From Acanthosepion lycidas (Eukaryota; Mollusca; Cephalopoda; Sepiida; Sepiidae), in NCBI GenBank assembly GCA_963932145.1, contig CAWVQA010000092.1, positions 372,001 to 436,000 of the forward strand: a DNA stretch of 64,000 nt. Reading direction: 5' to 3'. Of the stretch, positions 1 to 11,639 are shown one piece after another. Under the pieces are notes generated by a model, which was given only the letters and a program-made list of their open reading frames with translations, was not told where the DNA came from and made no database searches. The translations under genes were made by a program, and so were the position numbers. The first letter of the stretch is position 1, and each line of letters opens with the position of its first letter.

Positions 1-185
1 ACCGCGAACGTAGCATGCATGGACTCGACTCATATGACTGGGATTTCCATGAAAAAGATTGTGGGCAGAAAATGTGTGATCACTGTACATTTCTCTTCTG
101 TTTCCCATTACTATTTCTATTTTACTTCCTCAATTTAGCATTATGGACAGGGAAAGACCTAATCTAAGATCTGCAAAAAAATATT
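1..185 (+). repeat. Partial monomer at left edge
   Basis: The window opens at about position 17 of a monomer, with the variant ACCGCGAACG in place of the usual ACCGTGATCG. The same variant starts the monomers at 2196 and 17066, and a related one (CCGCGAGCG) starts the monomer at 6417. The array therefore continues to the left of the window. Confidence 0.97.
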
Positions 186-3100
186 TTGCCTTCAAATTCA
201 TACCGTGATCGTAGCATGCATGGACTCATCTCATATGACTGGGATTTCCATGAAAAAGATTGTGGGCAGAAAATGTGTGATCACTGTACATTTCTCTTCT
301 GTTTCCCATTACTATTTCTATTTTACTTCCTCAATTTAGCATTATGGACAGGGAAAGACCTAATCTGAGATCTGCAAAAAAATATTTTGCCTTCAAATTC
401 ATACCGTGATCGTAGCATGCCTGGACTCGACTCATATGACTGGGATTTCCATGAAAAAGATTGTGGGCACAAAATGGGTGATCACTGTACATTTCTCTTC
501 TGTTTCCCATTACTATTTCTATTTTACTTCCTCAATTTAGCATTATGGACAGGGAAAGACGTAATCTAAGATCAGGAAAAAAATATTTTGCCTTCAAATT
601 CATACCGTGATCGTAGCATGCATGGACTCGACTCATATGACTGGGATTTCCATGAAAAAGATTGTGGGCACAAAATGGGTGATCACTGTACATTTCTCTT
701 CTCTTTCCCATTACTATTTCTATTTTACTTCCTCAATTTAGCTTTATGGACAGGGAAAGACCTAATCTAAGATCTGCAAAAAAATATTTTGCCTTTAAAT
801 TCATACCGTGATCGTAGCATGCCTGGACTAGACTCATATGACTGGGATTTCCATGAAAAAGATTGTGGGCACAAAATGCGTGATCACTGTACATTTCTCT
901 TCTGTTTCCCATTACTATTTCTATTTTACTTCCTCAATTTAGCATTATGGACAGGGAAAGACCTAATCTAAGATCTGCAAAAAAATATTTTGCCTTCAAA
1001 TACATACCGTGATCGTAGCATGCATGGACTCGTCTCATATGACTGGGATTTCCATGAAAAAGATTGTGGGCAGAAAATGTGTGATCACTGTACATTTCTC
1101 TTCTGTTTCCCATTACTATTTCTATTTTACTTCCTCAATTTAGCATTATGGACAGGGAAAGACCTAATCTGAGATCTGCAAAAAAATATTTTGCCTTCAA
1201 ATTCATACCGTGATCGTAGCATGCATGGACTCATCTCATATGACTGGGATTTCCATGAAAAAGATTGTGGGCAGAAAATGTGTGATCACTGTACATTTCT
1301 CTTCTGTTTCCCATTACTATTTCTATTTTACTTCCTCAATTTAGCATTATGGACAGGGAAAGACCTAATCTGAGATCTGCAAAAAAATATTTTGCCTTCA
1401 AATTCATACCGTGATCGTAGCATGCATGTACTCGACTCATATGACTGGGATTTCCATGAAAAAGATTGTGGGCACAAAATGGGTGATCTCTGTACATTTC
1501 TCTTCTGTTTCCCATTACTATTTCTATTTTACTTCCTCAATTTAGCATTATGGACAGGGAAAGACCTAATCTGAGATCTGCAAAAAAATATTTTGCCTTC
1601 AAATTCATACCGTGATCGTAGCATGCATGGACTCGACTCATATGACTGGGATTTCCATGAAAAAGATTGTGGGCACAAAATGGGTGATCTCTGTACATTT
1701 CTCTTCTGTTTCCCATTACTATTTCTATTTTACTTCCTCAATTTAGCATTATGGACAGGGAAAGACGTAATCTAAGATCAGCAAAAAAGTATTTTGCCTT
1801 CAAATTCATACCGTGATCGTAGCATGCATGGACTCGACTCATATGACTGGGATTTCCATGAAAAAGATTGTGGGCACAAAATGGGTGATCACTGTACATT
1901 TCTCTTCTGCTTCCCATTACTATTTCTATTTTACTTCCTCAATTTAGCATTATGGACAGGGAAAGACCTAATCTAAGATCTGCAAAAAAATATTTTGCCT
2001 CCAAATTCATACCGTGATCGTAGCATGCCTGGACTCGACTCATATGACTGGGATTTCCATGAAAAAGATTGTGGGCACAAAATGCGTGATCACTGTACAT
2101 TTCTCTTTTGTTTCCCATTACTATTTCTATTTTACTTCCTCAATTTAGCATTATGGACAGGGAAAGACCTAATCTAAGATCAGCAAAAAAATATTTTGCC
2201 TTCAAATTCATACCGCGAACGTTGCATGCATGGACTCGACTCATATGACTGGGATTTCCATGAAAAAGATTGTGGGCACAAAATGGGTGATCACTGTACA
2301 TTTCTCTTCTATTTCCCATTAGTATTTCTATTTTACTTCCTCAATTTAGCATTATGGACTGGGAAAGACCTAATCTAAGATCTGCAAAAAAATATTTTGC
2401 CTTCAAATTCATACCGTGATCGTAGCATGCCTGGACTCGACTCATATGACTGGGATTTCCATGAAAAAGATTGTGGGCACAAAATGCGTGATCACTGTAC
2501 ATTTCTCTTCTGTTTCCCATTACTATTTCTATTTTACTTCCTCAATTTAGCATTATGGACAGGGAAAGACCTAATCTGAGATCTGCAAAAAAATATTTTG
2601 CCTTCAAATTCATACCGTGATCGTAGCATGCATGGACTCGACTCATATGACTGGGATTTCCATGAAAAAGATTGTGGGCACAAAATGGGTGATCACTGTA
2701 CATTTCTCTTCTCTTTCCCATTACTATTTCTATTTTACTTCCTCAATTTAGCTTTATGGACAGGGAAAGACCTAATCTAAGATCTGCAAAAAAATATTTT
2801 GCCTTTAAATTCATACCGTGATCGTAGCATGCCTGGACTCGACTCATATGACTGGGATTTCCATGAAAAAGATTGTGGGCACAAAATGGGTGATCACTGT
2901 ACATTTCTCTTCTGTTTCCCATTACTATTTCTATTTTACTTCCTCAATTTAGCATTATGGACAGGGAAAGACCTAATCTAAGATCTGCAAAAAAATATTT
3001 TGCCTTCAAATACATACCGTGATCGTAGCATGCATGGACTCGTCTCATATGACTGGGATTTCCATGAAAAAGATTGTGGGCAGCAAATGTGTGATCACTG

Positions 3101-3200
3101 TACATTTCTCTTCTGTTTCCCATTACTATTTCTATTTTACTTCCTCAATTTAGCATTATGGACAGGGAAAGACCTAATCTAAGATCTGCAAAAAAATATT

Positions 3201-5009
3201 TTGCCTTCAAATTCATACCGTGATCGTAGCATGCATGGACTCATCTCATATGACTGGGATTTCCATGAAAAAGATTGTGGGCAGAAAATGTGTGATCACT
3301 GTACATTTCTCTTCTGTTTCCCATTACTATTTCTATTTTACTTCCTCAATTTAGCATTATAGACAGGGAAAGACCTAATCTGAGATCTGCAAAAAAATAT
3401 TTTGCCTTCAAATTCATACCGTGATCGTAGCATGCATGGACTCGACTCATATGACTGGGATTTCCATGAAAAAGATTGTGGGCACAAAATGGGTGATCTC
3501 TGTACATTCCTCTTCTGTTTCCCATTACTATTTCTATTTTACTTCCTCAATTTAGCATTATGGACAGGGAAAGACGTAATCTAAGATCAGCAAAAAAGTA
3601 TTTTGCCTTCAAATTCATACCGTGATCGTAGCATGCATGGACTCGACTCATATGACTGGGATTTCCATGAAAAAGATTGTGGGCACAAAATGGGTGATCA
3701 CTGTACATTTCTCTTCTGCTTCCCATTACTATTTCTATTTTACTTCCTCAATTTAGCATTATGGACAGGGAAAGACCTAATCTAAGACCTGCAAAAAAAT
3801 ATTTTGCCTCCAAATTCATACCGTGATCGTAGCATGCCTGGACTCGACTCATATGACTGGGATTTCCATGAAAAAAATTGCGGGCACAAAATGCGTGATC
3901 ACTGTACATTTCTCTTCTGTTTCCCATTACTATTTCTATTTTACTTCCTCAATTTAGCATTATGGACAGGGAAAGACCTAATCTAAGATCTGCAAAAAAA
4001 TATTTTGCCTTCAAATTCATACCGTGATCGTAGCATGCCTGGACTCGACTCATATGACTTTGATTTCCATGAAAAAGATTGTGGGCACAAAATGTGTGAT
4101 CACTGTACATTTCTCTTTTGTTTCCCATTACTATTTCTATTTTACTTCCTCAATTTAGCATTATGGACAGGGAAAGACCTAATCTAAGATCTGCAAAAAA
4201 ATATTTTGCCTCCAAATTCATACCGTGATCGTAGCATGCCTGGACTCGACTCATATGACTGGGATTTCCATGAAAAAGATTGTGGGCACAAAATGCGTGA
4301 TCACTGTACATTTCTCTTCTGTTTCCCATTACTATTTCTATTTTACTTCCTCAATTTAGCATTATGGACAGGGAAAGACCTAATCTAAGATCTGCAAAAA
4401 AATATTTTGCCTTCAAATTCATACCGTGATCGTAGCATGCCTGGACTCGACTCATATGACTGGGATTTCCATGAAAAAGATTGTGGGCACAAAATGGGTG
4501 ATCACTGTACATTTCTCTTCTATTTCCCATTAGTATTTCTATTTTACTTCCTCAATTTAGCATTATGGACTGGGAAAGACCTAATCTAAGATCTGCAAAA
4601 AAATATTTTGCCTTCAAATTCATACCGTGATCGTAGCATGCCTGGTCTCGACTCATATGACTGGGATTTCCATGAAAAAGATTGTGGGCACAAAATGCGT
4701 GATCACTGTACATTTCTCTTCTGTTTCCCATTACTATTTCTATTTTACTTCCTGAATTTAACATTATGGACAGGGAAAGACCTAATCTAAGATCTGCAAA
4801 AAAATATTTTGCCTTCAAATTCATACCGTGATCGTAGCATGCCTGGACTCGACTCATATGACTGGGATTTCCATGAAAAAGATTGTGGGCACAAAATGCG
4901 TGATCACTGTACATTTCTCTTCTGTTTCCCATTACTATTTCTATTTTACTTCCTCAATTTAGCATTATGGACAGGGAAAGACCTAATCTAAGATCTGCAA
5001 AAAAATATT
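3201..5009 (+). repeat. 9-monomer HOR, copy 1 (domain A)
   Basis: Nine monomers in diagnostic order: ATTATAGAC with GGGCAGAAAATG; GATCTCTGTACATTCC with the AAAAAAGTATT tail; CTGCTTCCC with AAGACCTGC; TTGCCTCC with AAAAAAATTGCGGG; GACTTTGATTTCC; TTGCCTCC; TATTTCCCATTAGTATT with GGACTGGG; GGTCTCGAC with CCTGAATTTAAC; then a consensus-like copy. The same order follows at 5010-7019. Confidence 0.87.
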
Positions 5010-6818
5010 TTGCCTTCAAATTCATACCGTGATCGTAGCATGCATGGACTCATCTCATATGACTGGGATTTCCATGAAAAAGATTGTGGGCAGAAAATGT
5101 GTGATCACTGTACATTTCTCTTCTGTTTCCCATTACTATTTCTATTTTACTTCCTCAATTTAGCATTATAGACAGGGAAAGACCTAATCTGAGATCTGCA
5201 AAAAAATATTTTGCCTTCAAATTCATACCGTGATCGTAGCATGCATGGACTCGACTCATATGACTGGGATTTCCATGAAAAAGATTGTGGGCACAAAATG
5301 GGTGATCTCTGTACATTCCTCTTCTGTTTCCCATTACTATTTCTATTTTACTTCCTCAATTTAGCATTATGGACAGGGAAAGACGTAATCTAAGATCAGC
5401 AAAAAAGTATTTTGCCTTCAAATTCATACCGTGATCGTAGCATGCATGGACTCGACTCATATGACTGGGATTTCCATGAAAAAGATTGTGGGCACAAAAT
5501 GGGTGATCACTGTACATTTCTCTTCTGCTTCCCATTACTATTTCTATTTTACTTCCTCAATTTAGCATTATGGACAGGGAAAGACCTAATCTAAGACCTG
5601 CAAAAAAATATTTTGCCTCCAAATTCATACCGTGATCGTAGCATGCCTGGACTCGACTCATATGACTGGGATTTCCATGAAAAAAATTGCGGGCACAAAA
5701 TGCGTGATCACTGTACATTTCTCTTCTGTTTCCCATTACTATTTCTATTTTACTTCCTCAATTTAGCATTATGGACAGGGAAAGACCTAATCTAAGATCT
5801 GCAAAAAAATATTTTGCCTTCAAATTCATACCGTGATCGTAGCATGCCTGGACTCGACTCATATGACTTTGATTTCCATGAAAAAGATTGTGGGCACAAA
5901 ATGTGTGATCACTGTACATTTCTCTTTTGTTTCCCATTACTATTTCTATTTTACTTCCTCAATTTAGCATTATGGACAGGGAAAGACCTAATCTAAGATC
6001 TGCAAAAAAATATTTTGCCTCCAAATTCATACCGTGATCGTAGCATGCCTGGACTCGACTCATATGACTGGGATTTCCATGAAAAAGATTGTGGGCACAA
6101 AATGCGTGATCACTGTACATTTCTCTTCTGTTTCCCATTACTATTTCTATTTTACTTCCTCAATTTAGCATTATGGACAGGGAAAGACCTAATCTAAGAT
6201 CTGCAAAAAAATATTTTGCCTTCAAATTCATACCGTGATCGTAGCATGCCTGGACTCGACTCATATGACTTTGATTTCCATGAAAAAGATTGTGGGCACA
6301 AAATGCGTGATCACTGTACATTTCTCTTTTGTTTCCCATTACTATTTCTATTTTACTTCCTCAATTTAGCATTATGGACAGGGAAAGACCTAATCTAAGA
6401 TCAGCAAAAAAATATTTTGCCTTCAAATTCATACCGCGAGCGTAGCATGCATGGACTCGACTCATATGACTGGGATTTCCATGAAAAAGATTGTGGGCAC
6501 AAAATGGGTGATCACTGTACATTTCTCTTCTATTTCCCATTAGTATTTCTATTTTACTTCCTCAATTTAGCATTATGGACTGGGAAAGACCTAATCTAAG
6601 ATCTGCAAAAAAATATTTTGCCTTCAAATTCATACCGTGATCGTAGCATGCCTGGTCTCGACTCATATGACTGGGATTTCCATGAAAAAGATTGTGGGCA
6701 CAAAATGCGTGATCACTGTACATTTCTCTTCTGTTTCCCATTACTATTTCTATTTTACTTCCTGAATTTAACATTATGGACAGGGAAAGACCTAATCTAA
6801 GATCTGCAAAAAAATATT

Positions 6819-7019
6819 TTGCCTTCAAATTCATACCGTGATCGTAGCATGCCTGGACTCGACTCATATGACTGGGATTTCCATGAAAAAGATTGTGGGC
6901 ACAAAATGCGTGATCACTGTACATTTCTCTTCTGTTTCCCATTACTATTTCTATTTTACTTCCTCAATTTAGCATTATGGACAGGGAAAGACCTAATCTA
7001 AGATCTGCAAAAAAATATT
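6819..7019 (+). repeat. Representative consensus-like monomer (anatomy of the unit)
   Basis: This copy carries the commonest base at nearly every variable site, so it serves as the reference. In order it holds: TTGCCTTCAAATTCATACCG; a GCATGC palindrome at positions 29-34; CATATG at 47-52; a purine-rich stretch with CATGAAAAAGATTGTGGG; TGATCA at 93-98; TGTACA at 100-105; a pyrimidine-rich half at about 103-152; GGACAGGGAAAGACC; AGATCT at 183-188; then an A7 tract running into TATTTT, which starts the next copy. It has four CpG sites, at ACCGTG, ATCGTAG, ACTCGAC and TGCGTG. Main variable sites are position 35 (C/A), 43-45 (GAC/GTC/ATC), 59-60, 80, 84, 88-93, 110-117, 127, 154, 160-165, 175 and 183-199. 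Confidence 0.95.
6921..6970 (+). repeat. Pyrimidine-rich half of the monomer (one example)
   Basis: About 80% of this 50-base stretch is C or T on the given strand, with runs such as TTTCTCTTCTGTTTCCC and TATTTCTATTTTAC. It recurs in every copy and gives the whole array strong strand asymmetry. It is interrupted too often by A and G to be a simple mirror-repeat triplex tract. Confidence 0.7.
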
Positions 7020-7023
7020 TTGC
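7007..7023. repeat. A-tract inverted repeat at the monomer junction (one example)
   Basis: GCAAAA and TTTTGC form a 6-bp inverted repeat around a 5-nt centre, and inside it AAAATATTTT is a perfect 10-bp palindrome at 7012-7021. The same structure lies at almost every monomer boundary in the window. Local exceptions include A6 tracts, GTATTTT forms, a T8 form at 36150 and TCTTTTG in domain F. A-tracts of this kind bend DNA and disfavour nucleosomes. A role in phasing is inferred, not shown. Confidence 0.8.
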
Positions 7024-7220
7024 CTTCAAATTCATACCGTGATCGTAGCATGCATGGACTCGACTCATATGACTGGGATTTCCATGAAAAAGATTGTGGG
7101 CACAAAATGCGTGATCACTGTACATTTCTCTTCTGTTTCCCATTACTATTTCTATTTTACTTCCTCAATTTAGCATTATGGACAGGGAAAGACCTAATCT
7201 AAGATCTGCAAAAAAATATT

Positions 7221-8626
7221 TTGCCTTCAAATTCATACCGTGATCGTAGCATGCCTGGACTCGACTCATATGACTGGGATTTCCATGAAAAAGATTGTGG
7301 GCACAAAATGGGTGATCACTGTACATTTCACTTCTGTTTCCCATTACTATTTCTATTTTACTTCCTCAATTTAGCATTATGGACAGGGAAAAACCTAATC
7401 TAAGATCTGCAAAAAAATATTTTGCCTTCAAATTCATACCGTGATCGTAGCATGCATGGACTCGTCTCATATGACTGGGATTTCCATGAAAAAGATTGTG
7501 GGCAGAAAATGTGTGATCACTGTACATTTCTCTTTTGTTTCCCATTACTATTTCTATTTTACTTCCTCAATTTAACATTATGGACAGGGAAAGACCTAAT
7601 CTAAGATCTGCAAAAAAATATTTTGCCTTGAAATTCATACCGTGATCGTAGCATGCCTGGACTCGACTCATATGACTGGGATTTCCATGAAAAAGATTGT
7701 GGGCACAAAATGCGTGATCACTGTACATTTCTCTTCTGTTTCCCATTACTATTTCTATTTTACTTCCTCAATTTACCATTATGGACAGGGAAAGACCTAA
7801 TCTAAGATCTGCAAAAAAATATTTTCCCTTCAAATTCATACCGTGATCGTAGCATGCCTGGACTCGACTCATATGACTGGGATTTCCATGAAAAAGATTG
7901 TGGGCACAAAATGGGTGATCACTGTACATTTCACTTCTGTTTCCCATTACTATTTCTATTTTACTTCCTCAATTTAGCATTATGGACAGGGAAAGACCTA
8001 ATCTAAGATCTGCAAAAAAATATTTTGCCTTCAAATTCATACCGTGATCGTAGCATGCCTGGACTCGACTCATATGACTGGGATTTCCATGAAAAAGATT
8101 GTGGGCACAAAATGCGTGATCACTGTACATTTCTGTACTGTTTCCCATTACTATTTCTATTTTACTACCTCAATTTAGCATTATGGACAGGGAAAGACCT
8201 AATCTAAGATCTGCAAAAAAATATTTTGCCTTCAAATTCATACCGTGATCGTAGCATGACTGGACTCGACTCATATGACTGGGATTTCCAAGAAAAAGAT
8301 TGTGGGCACAAAATGCGTGATCACTGTACATTTCTCTTCTGTTTCCCATTACTATTTCTATTTTACTTCCTCAATTTAGCATTATGGACAGGGAAAGACC
8401 TAATCTAAGATCTGCAAAAAAATATTTTGCCTTCAAATTCATACCGTGATCGTAGCATGCCTGGACTCGACTCATATGACTGGGATTTCCATGAAAAAGA
8501 TTGTGGCACAAAATGCGTGATCACAGTACATTTCTCTTCTGTTTCCCATTACTATTTCTATTTTACTAACCCAATTTAACATTATGGACAGGGAAAGACC
8601 TAATCTAAGATCTGCAAAAAAATATT
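7221..8626 (+). repeat. 7-monomer HOR, copy 1 (1406 bp)
   Basis: Six 201-bp monomers and a closing 200-bp marker monomer: TTTCACTTCTG; GGGCAGAAAATGTG with TTTAACATT; TTGCCTTGAAATTC with ACCATT; TTTTCCC with TTTCACTTC; TTTCTGTACTG; GCATGACTGG with TTCCAAGAAAAAG; then the 200-bp copy. A near copy of the set sits at 13047-14452. Confidence 0.85.
8427..8626 (+). repeat. 200-bp marker monomer (single G lost in the GTGGGC motif)
   Basis: The usual ATTGTGGGCAC is shortened to ATTGTGGCAC and the following motif reads GATCACAGTAC. The same pair of changes occurs at 9833, 11239, 14253, 18272, 21688 and 22692, so they descend from one event. This copy also carries TTTACTAACCC near its end, while the others have TACTTACCC or TACTTACTC, apart from the chimeric copy at 22692. 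It is the most useful HOR landmark in domain B. Confidence 0.93.
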
Positions 8627-10032
8627 TTGCCTTCAAATTCATACCGTGATCGTAGCATGCATGGACTCATCTCATATGACTGGGATTTCCATGAAAAAGA
8701 TTGTGGGCACAAAATGGGTGATCACTGTACATTTCTCTTCTGTTTCCCATTAGTATTTCTATTTTACTTCCTCAATTTAGCATTATGGACTGGGAAAGAC
8801 CTAATCTAAGATCTGCAAAAAAATATTTTGCCTTCAAATTCATACCGTGATCGTAGCATGCCTGGACTCGACTCATATGACTGGGATTTCCATGAAAAAG
8901 ATTGTGGGCACAAAATGCGTGATCACTGTACATTTCTCTTCTGTTTCCCATTACTATTTCTATTTTACTTCCTCAATTTACCATTATGGACAGGGAAAGA
9001 CCTAATCTAAGATCTGCAAAAAAATATTTTGCCTTCAAATTCATACCGTGATCGTAGCATGCCTGGACTCGACTCATATGACTGGGATTTCCATGAAAAA
9101 GATTGTGGGCACAAAATGGGTGATCACTGTACATTTCACTTCTGTTTCCCATTACTATTTCTATTTTACTTCCTCAATTTAGCATTATGGACAGGGAAAG
9201 ACCTAATCTAAGATCTGCAAAAAAATATTTTGCCTTCAAATTCATACTGTGATCGTAGCATGCATGGACTCGACTCATATGACTGGGATTTCCATGAAAA
9301 AGATTGTGGGCAAAAAATGGGTGATCACTGTACATTTCTCTTCTATTTCCCATTAGTATTTCTATTTTACTTCCTCAATTTAGCATTATGGACTGGGAAA
9401 GACCTAATCTAAGATCTGCAAAAAAATATTTTGCCTTCAAATTCATACCGTGATCGTAGCATGCCTGGACTCGACTCATATGACTGGGATTTCCATGAAA
9501 AAGATTGTGGGCACAAAATGCGTGATCACTGTACATTTGTGTACTGTTTCCCATTACTATTTCTATTTTACTTCCTCAATTTAGCATTATGGACAGGGAA
9601 AGACCTAATCTAAGATCTGCAAAAAAATATTTTGCCTTCAAATTCATACCGTGATCGTAGCATGACTGGACTCGACTCATATGACTGGGATTTCCATGAA
9701 AAAGATTGTGGGCACAAAATGCGTGATCACTGTACATTTCTCTTCTGTTTCCCATTACTATTTCTATTTTACTTCCTCAATTTAGCATTATGGACAGGGA
9801 AAGACCTAATCTAAGATCTGCAAAAAAATATTTTGCCTTCAAATTCATACTGTGATCGTAGCATGCCTGGACTCGACTCATATGACTGGGATTTCCATGA
9901 AAAAGATTGTGGCACAAAATGCGTGATCACAGTACATTTCTCTTCTGTTTCACATTACTATTTCTATTGTACTTACTCAATTTAACATTATGGACAGGGA
10001 AAGACCTAATCTAAGATCTGCAAAAAAATATT
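8627..10032 (+). repeat. 7-monomer HOR, copy 2 (1406 bp)
   Basis: Order: ACTCATCTC with CCCATTAGTATT; ACCATT type; TTTCACTTC; TACTGTGATCG with TATTTCCCATTAG; TTTGTGTACTG; GCATGACTGG; 200-bp copy (9833). Its length equals that of the copies on each side, so the period is exactly 1406 bp. Confidence 0.87.
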
Positions 10033-11438
10033 TTGCCTTCAAATTCATACCGTGATCGTAGCATGCATGGACTCATCTCATATGACTGGGATTTCCATGA
10101 AAAAAATTGTGGGCACAAAATGGGTGATCACTGTACATTTCTCTTCTGTTTCCCATTAGTATTTCTATTTTACTTCCTCAATTTAGCATTATGGACTGGG
10201 AAAGACCTAATCTAAGATCTGCAAAAAAATATTTTGCCTTCAAATTCATACCGTGATCGTAGCATGCCTCGACTCGACTCATATGACAGGGATTTCCATG
10301 AAAAAGATTGTGGGCACAAAATGCGTGATCACTGTACATTTCTCTTCTGTTTCCCATTACTATTTCTATTTTACTTCCTCAATTTAGCATTATGGACAGG
10401 GAAAGACCTAATCTAAGATCTGCAAAAAAATATTTTGCCTTCAAATTCATACCGTGATCGTAGCATGCCTGGACTCGACTCATATGACTGGGATTTCCAT
10501 GAAAAAGATTCTGGGCACAAAATGGGTGATCACTGTACATTTCACTTCTGTTTCCCATTACTATTTCTATTTTACTTCCTCAATTTAGCATTATGGACAG
10601 GGAAAGACCTAATCTAAGATCTGCAAAAAAATATTTTGCCTTCAAATTCATACCGTGATCGTAGCATGCATGGACTCGTCTCATATGACTGGGATTTCCA
10701 TGAAAAAGATTGTGGGCACAAAATGCGTGATCACTGTACATTTCTCTTCTGTTTCCCATTACTATTTCTATTTTACTTCCTCAATTTACCATTATGGACA
10801 GGGAAAGACCTAATCTAAGATCTGCAAAAAAATATTTTGCCTTCAAATTCATACCGTGATCGTAGCATGCCTGGACTCGACTCATATGACTGGGATTTCC
10901 ATGAAAAAGATTGTGGGCACAAAATGCGTGATCACTGTACATTTCTGTACTGTTTCCCATTACTATTTCTATTTTACTTCCTCAATTTAGCATTATGGAC
11001 AGGGAAAGACCTAATCTAAGATCTGCAAAAAAATATTTTGCCTTCAAATTCATACCGTGATCGTAGCATGACTGGACTCGACTCATATGACTGGGATTTC
11101 CATGAAAAAGATTGTGGGCACAAAATGCGTGATCACTGTACATTTCTCTTCTGTTTCCCATTACTATTTCTATTTTACTTCCTCAATTTAGCATTATGGA
11201 CAGGGAAAGACCTAATCTAAGATCTGCAAAAAAATATTTTGCCTTCAAATTCATACCGTGATCGTAGCATGCCTGGACTCGACTCATATGACTGGGATTT
11301 CCATGAAAAAGATTGTGGCACAAAATGCGTGATCACAGTACATTTCTCTTCTGTTTCCCATTACTATTTCTATTTTACTTACTCAATTTAACATTATGGA
11401 CAGGGAAAGACCTAATCTAAGATCTGCAAAAAAATATT
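10033..11438 (+). repeat. 7-monomer HOR, copy 3 (1406 bp)
   Basis: Order: ACTCATCTC with CCCATTAGTATT; a GACAGGGATTTCC copy; TTTCACTTC; an ACTCGTCTC/ACCATT copy replacing the TACTGTG type of copy 2; TTTCTGTACTG; GCATGACTGG; 200-bp copy (11239). The substitution of one monomer type inside an otherwise fixed order suggests conversion or double exchange. Confidence 0.85.
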
Positions 11439-11639
11439 TTGCCTTCAAATTCATACCGTGATCGTAGCATGCATGGACTCATCTCATATGACTGGGATTT
11501 CCATGAAAAAGATTGTGGGCACAAAATGGGTGATCACTGTACATTTCTCTTCTGTTTCCCATTACTATTTCTATTTTACTTCCTCAATTTAGCATTATGG
11601 ACAGGGAAAGACGTAATCTAAGATCAGCAAAAAAGTATT

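Larger units (their letters stand above)
1..7019 (+). repeat. Domain A: 9- and 10-monomer HOR region, no genes
   Basis: This domain is marked by ATC or GTC at 43-45 paired with GGGCAGAAAATGTGTG, by GATCTCTGT in place of GATCACTGT, by the tail GATCAGCAAAAAAGTATT (ends of the copies at 1593, 3402 and 5211), by CTGCTTCCC, by TTGCCTCCAAATTC starts, and by a CTATTTCCCATTAGTATT type. These markers recur in a fixed order about 9-10 monomers apart. Copies 588-1391 match 2598-3401 at a spacing of 2010 bp. Copies 1593-2195, 3402-4004 and 5211-5813 are equivalent. Confidence 0.85.
5010..7019 (+). repeat. Same HOR, copy 2, expanded to 10 monomers
   Basis: This repeats the marker order of 3201-5009 with almost no change, but has one extra monomer at 6216-6416 (another GACTTTGATTTCC type ending in GATCAGC). 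Its next copy, 6417-6617, starts CCGCGAGCG instead of CCGTGATCG. The extra copy plus the switched neighbour look like exchange with a unit resembling 1995-2396. Confidence 0.85.

Noticed and set aside
186-368. Sixty-residue reading frames in nearly every monomer, read as a family of small membrane-protein genes
   Set aside because: They start at TTG with no consistent upstream signal and exist because 201 is divisible by three. Many copies carry in-frame stops or one-base losses, and subfamily differences mostly change the residue. Not listed as CDS.
4552-4932. 126-residue reading frames on the minus strand (also 6562, 12589, 16206, 18818, 30064)
   Set aside because: They arise only where CCTCAATTT became CCTGAATTT, removing one minus-strand stop and joining two monomers. 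The protein is simply the reverse satellite repeated twice.
6845-6866. RNA polymerase III promoter (tRNA-like A and B boxes)
   Set aside because: TAGCATGCCTGG fits the A box loosely and GACTCGACTCA fits the B box at 8 of 11 positions, but they overlap instead of lying 30-60 bp apart. No tRNA fold is seen, so a tRNA or SINE origin is not supported.
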